Assembly: GCA_002434305.1 (NCBI GenBank) | Contig: DJJU01000013.1 | Span: 248,001-312,000, forward strand | DNA from: Alicycliphilus sp. UBA6560 | GTDB lineage: Bacteria; Pseudomonadota; Gammaproteobacteria; Burkholderiales; Burkholderiaceae_C | DNA: 64,000 bases | Reading direction: 5' to 3' | Shown: positions 58,888 through 64,000 of the stretch, piece after piece | Layout: each line of letters begins with the position of its first letter | How positions within the stretch are numbered: the stretch's first letter is position 1 | Program-made: the position numbers and the translations under genes | Notes under the pieces: model-generated | The model's database searches: none | The model's input: the letters and a program-made list of their open reading frames with translations, nothing else | Told to the model about the DNA's origin: nothing

Positions 58888-58932
58888 GGCAATGAAGCTC
58901 CTGGAGTTGCGAAATGCGAAAAGTGAAAGGAC

Positions 58933-60990
58933 TTACTTGCGGCGGCGCAGCGCGGCTTGCACCGTGTCGGCCACGTTCTCGGGCGTGAAGCCGAAGTGCT
59001 TGAACAGCACCGGCGCCGGGGCCGATTCGCCGAAGGTGTCGATGCCCACGACGGCGGCGCAGCCGTACTTCCACCAGAAGTCGGTCACGCCCATCTCCAC
59101 GGCGACGCGCGGCAGGCCCTCGGGCAGCACCAGGCGCTTGTAGCGCACGTCTTCGCGGTCGAAGGTGGTGGTGCTGGGCATGGAGACCACGCGCACGGCG
59201 ATCTTGCGCTCGGCCAGCAGCTTCTGCGCGGCCAGGGCCAGCTGCACCTCGGAGCCGGTGGCGATGATCACGGCCTGGGCCTTCTTGCGCAGGCCCGCGT
59301 CCTGCGGTTCGGCAAGGATGTAGGCGCCGCGCGAGATGTCGCCCAGGTCGCGCTTGGGCGCGTAGGCCAGGTTCTGGCGCGACAGGGCCAGCACGGTGGG
59401 CTTGTCGCGGTTGGACAGGGCCACGCTCCAGGCCACGGCGGTCTCGGCCGTGTCCGCTGGGCGCCAGACGTCCAGGTTCGGAATCAGGCGCAGGCTGGCG
59501 ACGTGCTCGATCGACTGGTGCGTGGGGCCGTCCTCGCCCAGGCCGATGGAGTCGTGCGTGAACACGTGCACCACGCGCAGCTTCATCAGCGCGGCCATGC
59601 GGATGGCGTTGCGGCTGTAGTCGCTGAAGGTGAGGAAGGTGCCGCCGTAAGGGATGAAGCCGCCATGCAGGGCGATGCCGTTCATGATGGCGGCCATGCC
59701 GAACTCGCGCACGCCGTAGTTGATGTGGCGCCCGCCGACGTGCACGGTCTGCTCGCCCACGGCCACTTCCACCTGCATCACCTCGCCGGCATCGTCGAAG
59801 CGCAGCGCCGGCGTGCTCTTGGTGTTGGTCAGGTTGGAGCCGGTGAGGTCGGCGCTGCCGCCCAGCAGTTCGGGCAGGCTGGCGGTGAAGGCCTCCAGCG
59901 CCAGCTGGCTGGCCTTGCGGCTGGCGACGGTCTGCGCGGCGGTGTGCGCACCCACCACCAGGTCCACGGCGGCCTGGGCGAAGTGCTTGGGCAGGTCGCC
60001 GGCCATGCGGCGCGTGAACTCGGCGGCCAGCTCGGGGTGCGCGGCGGCGTAGGCGTCAAAGCGCTGCTGCCAGTCGGCCTGCGCCTGCGCGCCCGCGTCC
60101 CGGGCGCTCCAGTCGGCGTACACCTCGGCGGGGATGTCAAAGGGCTGGTGGCTCCAGCCGATGGCGTTGCGCGTGAGAGTGATCTCGTCGGCGCCCAGCG
60201 GCTCGCCGTGCGCCTTGGCGGTGTTCGCGCGGTTGGGCGAGCCGCGGCCGATGGCCGTCTTGCAGACGATGAAGCTGGGCTTGTCGGTGCTGTTCTTGGC
60301 CAGGGCGATGGCCTCCTGCACGGCCTCGGCGTCGTGCCCGTCCACCGGGCCGATCACGTTCCAGCCGCAGGCGCGCAGCCGCGCGGGCGTGTCGTCCACG
60401 AACCAGGGCGCCACCTGGCCGTCGATGCTGATGCCGTTGTCGTCGTACAGGGCGATCAGCTTGTTCAGCTTCCACGCGCCGGCCAGCGACAGCGCCTCCT
60501 GGCTGATGCCCTCCATCAGGCAGCCGTCGCCCAGGAAGACGTAGGTGTGGTGGTCCACCACCGTGTGGCCGTCGCGGTTGAATTCCTTGGCCAGCAGCTT
60601 TTCGGCCAGGGCAAAGCCCACGGCGTTGGTGATGCCCTGGCCCAGCGGGCCGGTGGTGGTCTCCACGCCGGGGGTGATGCCGTGCTCGGGGTGGCCGGCG
60701 GTCCGGCTGTGCAGCTGGCGGAAGTTCTTCAGCTCTTCGATGGGCAGGTCGTAGCCCGTCAGGTGCAGCACCGCGTACAGCAGCATCGAGGCATGGCCAT
60801 TGGACAGCACGAAGCGGTCGCGGTCGGCCCACAGCGGGTTGGCCGGGTTGTGCTTGAGGTGCCGGCCCCACAGCGCGACGGCCATGTCGGCCATGCCCAT
60901 GGGGGCGCCGGGGTGGCCGGAGTTGGCCTGTTGAACGGCATCCATTGCGAGTGCGCGGATCGCATTCGCCATCTGTTGAGAGTTGGCCAT
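58933..60990 (-). CDS. tkt: Transketolase
   Basis: A 685-residue transketolase with TPP motif LGDGCLMEGISQEA, GHPGAPMGMADMA near the N-terminus, and DSIGLGEDGPTHQ in the central domain. It links the pentose phosphate or Calvin cycle with glycolysis. The ATG at 60990 is selected as the family start; upstream in-frame codons extend into the promoter area. Confidence 0.97.
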   Translation of the reverse strand: MANSQQMANAIRALAMDAVQQANSGHPGAPMGMADMAVALWGRHLKHNPANPLWADRDRFVLSNGHASMLLYAVLHLTGYDLPIEELKNFRQLHSRTAGHPEHGITPGVETTTGPLGQGITNAVGFALAEKLLAKEFNRDGHTVVDHHTYVFLGDGCLMEGISQEALSLAGAWKLNKLIALYDDNGISIDGQVAPWFVDDTPARLRACGWNVIGPVDGHDAEAVQEAIALAKNSTDKPSFIVCKTAIGRGSPNRANTAKAHGEPLGADEITLTRNAIGWSHQPFDIPAEVYADWSARDAGAQAQADWQQRFDAYAAAHPELAAEFTRRMAGDLPKHFAQAAVDLVVGAHTAAQTVASRKASQLALEAFTASLPELLGGSADLTGSNLTNTKSTPALRFDDAGEVMQVEVAVGEQTVHVGGRHINYGVREFGMAAIMNGIALHGGFIPYGGTFLTFSDYSRNAIRMAALMKLRVVHVFTHDSIGLGEDGPTHQSIEHVASLRLIPNLDVWRPADTAETAVAWSVALSNRDKPTVLALSRQNLAYAPKRDLGDISRGAYILAEPQDAGLRKKAQAVIIATGSEVQLALAAQKLLAERKIAVRVVSMPSTTTFDREDVRYKRLVLPEGLPRVAVEMGVTDFWWKYGCAAVVGIDTFGESAPAPVLFKHFGFTPENVADTVQAALRRRK

Positions 60991-61196
60991 GTCGGCGGGC
61001 CCCTGGCGGGCGCTTGAGTTGGTGCAAACCCGTGATTTTACGGGGCAGGTGCGCACAGGCCGCTGCTGAGGTTTAGCGCGCTTGGCTCACGACGCGGACC
61101 GCCGGCACAAGATCGGCTGCGGTGCGGTCCCTTTCGCCACCGACAGCAGCGCTACCCGCGCAGCGAGCAGGAGCCTGAGCCGGGCCAGCTCTCGGA

Positions 61197-61691
61197 CTAT
61201 GTTCCCGGCGGCGCCGGGAAGACCACCACCGGGCCCTGTGGCGCCTGGCCCGGCGGCAGATAGGGCGGCGCGGCGTCCCCCTGCGGGCCCAGCCAGCGGA
61301 TGAGCTGGTAGACAGCCCGCAGGTCTTGCGCGCTCATCGCCCGCAGCGCCGGCCAGGGCATGGGCGGACGCATGGGCTGGTGCTGCGCCATGGCCAGCCA
61401 TTGCGGCTCGTTCATGCCCGCCACCAGCCGGCGCAGGTTGGTGGCGTAGGTCGTGCCCCAGGGGCCGCGGTAGCCGAGCGTGTCGCCGGTGAGCCATTCC
61501 TTCTCGGGCACCTTGCCGCCGGAGGCGCCGTAGCCCGGCGTATGGCAGTCGTTGCAGCCGCCGATGGTGACGAGGTAGCGGCCGCGCTCGATCTGCGCAG
61601 TTGTCGACGGTGGCGCGCACAGGCCGGCCAGCGGCGCGGCCAGGGCGCAGGCGCCCAGCAGGGTGTGCAGGAAAGAGGTGGATGGTTTCAT
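61197..61691 (-). CDS. c-type cytochrome
   Basis: A 164-residue exported monohaem cytochrome c. The signal peptide ends after GLCAP; haem motif CNDCH at residues 46-50; a Met ligand is probably in the MRPPMPWP segment near 108. Similar proteins sit in alcohol or aldehyde dehydrogenase and other respiratory chains; the partner is not visible here. Confidence 0.85.
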   Translation of the reverse strand: MKPSTSFLHTLLGACALAAPLAGLCAPPSTTAQIERGRYLVTIGGCNDCHTPGYGASGGKVPEKEWLTGDTLGYRGPWGTTYATNLRRLVAGMNEPQWLAMAQHQPMRPPMPWPALRAMSAQDLRAVYQLIRWLGPQGDAAPPYLPPGQAPQGPVVVFPAPPGT

Positions 61692-61694
61692 GGT

Positions 61695-61750
61695 GTTTTC
61701 GGCCTCCGGTGCTTGCCAGTCAAGCGCCGGCAGCTCTCATTTCGATAGTT
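61695..61750 (-). repeat. Double-hairpin dispersed repeat, copy 16
   Basis: Reverse orientation: TTTTCGGCCTCCGGTGCTTG, CCAGT, CAAGCGCCGGCAGCTCTC. It lies between the Kelch gene stop and the cytochrome gene start, in the orientation of the Kelch gene. Confidence 0.85.
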
Positions 61751-64000
61751 CAAGCGAAGCGGCGCGCGCGCAGTCCTGCCAGCAGCATCAAAGCGGCGAG
61801 CGCCAGCACGCCCCAATCCGACAGCGTGGGAATGCCCTGTACACCGCCGGGCCCGCCCCCGCCGCCGGGCGCAGGCGCGGGCGTCACGCCGCCCGTGGGC
61901 GGTGCCGAGGCGCTGCCGCCAGCGTTGTTGGCGGTGACGGTGAATGTGTAGGCGGTGCCATTGGTCAGCCCCGTCACGGTGCAACTGGTGGCCGGCGCCT
62001 GCACGGTGCAGCTGGCACCGCCGGGCTGGGCCGTGACGGTGTAGCTGGTGGGCGGCGTGCCGCCGGCAGGCGCCTGCCACGACACGGTGATCTGCGCGTT
62101 GCCGGGCGTGGCCGTCACGCCCGTGGGGGCGTTCGGTGCGCCCGCCGCCAGCACGCGGACCGGCACCGCGTCGGACGCCATGCCGCTCACGTACACCGTG
62201 GCGCGGTACGGGCCGGGGGCCGTGCCCGGCGGCAGCGGGTGGGTGGTCACCAGGGTTTGCCCGCCGCTTGGCACGGCGCGGGCGATCGGCAGCCACACCA
62301 CGGCGCCATCGCCCTCGCCTTGCAGGCGCACCAGCGGCAGGCGCGTGGCCGACTGCTGGGTGGCGCCGCCGCTGGCTTCGCTGGCGCCGACGAGGCGCAG
62401 GCCCGACAGCTCCAGTGCCTCTGAGGGAGCCACCGGGGTGGACGACGACGTGATGCGGGGGCCGTGGGCATTGCCTGCGGCGCTCGCTCGGCCATACAGC
62501 AGCGCGGGGGCTGAGTGGCTGTTCAGCCCGCCCGCCACCAGCACGCGCCCGTTGGCCAGCAGCGTGGCGGTGTGGTTGCCGCGCCCTTGCGGCATGGTGC
62601 CTGCCGGCTGCCAGGTACCTGACTCGGGGTCGTACACCTCGGCGCTGCTCAGGTTGGCGCCGTTGTAGCCGCCCCCGGTGACCAGCACCCGCCCGTCAGG
62701 CAGCAAGGTGGCGGTGTGCAAGTTGCGCGCCTGTTGCAGGCTGGCGGCGCTGTGCCAGGCGTTCGTGGCCGGGTCGTAGATCTCGGCGCTGGCGAGGTAG
62801 CCCGCGCCACCGGCATGCCCGCCGGCGACCAGCACGCGCCCGTCGGCCAGCAGCGTGGCGCTGTGCTGGTTGCGCGCCTCTTGCATGGCGGGGCCGGCTG
62901 TCCAGGTGGCGGTGGCGGGGTTGTAGAACTCCACCGAGGCGGTGCCCTGGCTGGTCAGGGCGTTGCCCCCGGCCACCATCACCCGCCCGTCGGCCAGCAG
63001 CGTGGCCGTATGGCCGTAGCGCGGCATGAGCAGGGCGCCGGCCGCGCGCCAGGCGTTCGCGGCGGGGTCGTAGAGTTCGGCTTGCGCCACGTTGCCGCTG
63101 TTGGTGCCACCGGCCACGAGCACGCTGCCGCTGGGCAGCAAGGTCGCAGTGTGCGCCCAGCGCCCGTGCGCCAGGTCGGGCGCGGCGCTCCACTGCAGGG
63201 TGGCGCTGTCGTACAGCTCGGCACTGGCAGGCACCGAGGAGCCTCCGGCGACCAGCACGCGGCCATCGGCCAGCAGGGTCTGGCTGTGATAACTGCGCGC
63301 CCGCGCCATCGGCGCCGCGCCTTGCCACTGGCCCGTCCCGGCGTCGTAGCGCAGGGTGGAATTTCCAGGCGCGGCAGAGCCGCCGCTGGCGACCAGGCCG
63401 CCGGTCACGAGCACCGAGCCGTCGCGCAACAGCGTGGCGCGGTGGTCCTGGCGCAGCGCGGGCAGCGCGCCCGTGACCTCGGGCACTAGCGCATCGGCCG
63501 AGAACCGCTCGGCGCTGGCCAGTGGCCCGGGGGTGCCGTCGCCGCCCGCCACCAGCACCTCGCCCGTGTGCAGCAGCAGCGCGCCGGAGCGGGTGCGCGC
63601 CTGCGCCATGGGCGGCAGGCTGCTGGCGTTGCAGGTGCCAGGGTCGACGACTTCGCTGGCGGCCAGCGGCGTATTGCCCGCTTCGCCGCCCATGAGCAGC
63701 ACTCGGCCGCCCGGCAGCAGCGCCGCCGCGTGCCGCTCGCGGGCGGCTTGCAGCACGGCGCAGGCGCTCCAGGTGTTGCTGGCGGGGTCGTACAACTGCG
63801 TCGTGCCCACCGCGACGTTGCCGCTGCCCCGGCCGCCTGCGACCAGCACGCGGCCGTCGGGCAGCAGCGTGGCGGTGTGGTCCAGGCGCGGGCCGTCGGG
63901 CAGCGGAGCGGCGACGGTCCAGGTGGCGTCTGTGGGGTTCCAGACCAGGACGGCAGCGTCGGCGCTGATGCCGTTGTCCAGCCCTCCCACGAGCAGGACG
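61750..64000 (-). CDS. Kelch-repeat surface protein with IPTL-CTERM (partial, 5' end outside)
   Basis: At least 750 residues are visible; the frame is still open at the window edge. Eleven Kelch-type repeats (consensus ATLLPDGRVLVAGG) form a propeller domain, followed by an IPT/galactose-oxidase-like C-terminal region, one fibronectin type III domain (ITVSWQAPAGG) and an IPTL-CTERM anchor: GIPTLSDWGVLALAALML then RARRFA. IPTL-CTERM proteins are processed at the envelope by a sorting system. It probably is exported and binds carbohydrate or other surface ligands; the enzymatic role is unknown. Confidence 0.85.
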   Translation of the reverse strand, partial: VLLVGGLDNGISADAAVLVWNPTDATWTVAAPLPDGPRLDHTATLLPDGRVLVAGGRGSGNVAVGTTQLYDPASNTWSACAVLQAARERHAAALLPGGRVLLMGGEAGNTPLAASEVVDPGTCNASSLPPMAQARTRSGALLLHTGEVLVAGGDGTPGPLASAERFSADALVPEVTGALPALRQDHRATLLRDGSVLVTGGLVASGGSAAPGNSTLRYDAGTGQWQGAAPMARARSYHSQTLLADGRVLVAGGSSVPASAELYDSATLQWSAAPDLAHGRWAHTATLLPSGSVLVAGGTNSGNVAQAELYDPAANAWRAAGALLMPRYGHTATLLADGRVMVAGGNALTSQGTASVEFYNPATATWTAGPAMQEARNQHSATLLADGRVLVAGGHAGGAGYLASAEIYDPATNAWHSAASLQQARNLHTATLLPDGRVLVTGGGYNGANLSSAEVYDPESGTWQPAGTMPQGRGNHTATLLANGRVLVAGGLNSHSAPALLYGRASAAGNAHGPRITSSSTPVAPSEALELSGLRLVGASEASGGATQQSATRLPLVRLQGEGDGAVVWLPIARAVPSGGQTLVTTHPLPPGTAPGPYRATVYVSGMASDAVPVRVLAAGAPNAPTGVTATPGNAQITVSWQAPAGGTPPTSYTVTAQPGGASCTVQAPATSCTVTGLTNGTAYTFTVTANNAGGSASAPPTGGVTPAPAPGGGGGPGGVQGIPTLSDWGVLALAALMLLAGLRARRFA

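Noticed and set aside
58957..61017. Plus-strand open frame opposite tkt
   Set aside because: Antisense shadow of transketolase with no recognisable domain.
60991..61196. Regulatory RNA or gene between tkt and the cytochrome
   Set aside because: A TAAAAT-like -10 before tkt is visible but no matching -35; short open frames there have no support.

Overview
This is a GC-rich, densely coded chromosomal window. It fits a member of the Comamonadaceae (Betaproteobacteria, Burkholderiales). The evidence is the protein complement (Bug-type receptors, DUF4148 and DUF4398 proteins, an IPTL-CTERM protein, a ligase-associated repair cluster) and a dispersed hairpin repeat of a kind I associate with this family. 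I would not name a genus from sequence alone. I saw no rRNA, tRNA, CRISPR array, transposase or prophage, and no gene-free stretch longer than 300 bases.

Layout: 1-5.3 kb holds the tail of a probable malate synthase G, small cysteine-rich and tautomerase genes, a class II amidotransferase, a DUF4142 protein, and a lemA-TPM-TPM membrane operon. 4.6-11.2 kb is the four-gene ligase-associated DNA repair cluster (exonuclease, ATP-dependent ligase, Lhr-type helicase, PdeM) on the minus strand. 11.4-18.6 kb is the complete ATP synthase operon atpIBEFHAGDC. 18.7-22.6 kb carries ybeD-lipB-lipA and recA-recX, with a readable recA promoter and LexA box. 22.7-29.3 kb has regulators (MarR, a TctD/TctE-like two-component pair, Crp/Fnr), two paralogous DUF4148 proteins, a Bug receptor and an N-formylglutamate amidohydrolase. 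29.3-36.1 kb carries SPOR, birA and SET-domain genes, topoisomerase III with a SWIB tail, and an HTH-nucleotidyltransferase/HEPN pair. 36.2-44.7 kb is general metabolism and transport (MFS, VOC, two SDRs, CDF, GST, DTW, SlyD). 44.8-48.5 kb is a LysR-controlled AtuA-type locus with its own Bug receptor. 48.7-52.2 kb is a TonB receptor and PepSY pair behind a Fur-like box. 52.2-57.7 kb has PuuD, a ribosome hibernation factor behind an FNR-like box, DUF924, OmpA and DUF4398 lipoproteins, and two cell-wall enzymes. 57.9-61 kb is tkt-gap. 61.2-64 kb has a cytochrome c and a Kelch-repeat surface protein cut by the window end.

The most unusual signal is a family of 16 dispersed copies of a roughly 55-65 bp double-hairpin repeat. 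The main stem is close to GCGCTTG-N5-CAAGCGC, flanked by AGCTGC and GAGGCC, followed by a short GGCC...GGCT hairpin. Ten of the 14 intergenic copies lie 3' of a gene in the same orientation as that gene. Others have invaded coding sequence: one supplies the hydrophobic core of a signal peptide (TPM protein at 3091), one adds an in-frame segment to the Lhr helicase, and one probably seeded part of the TopB linker. Copies also sit between recA and recX and between the two genes of the two-component system, where they could tune expression.
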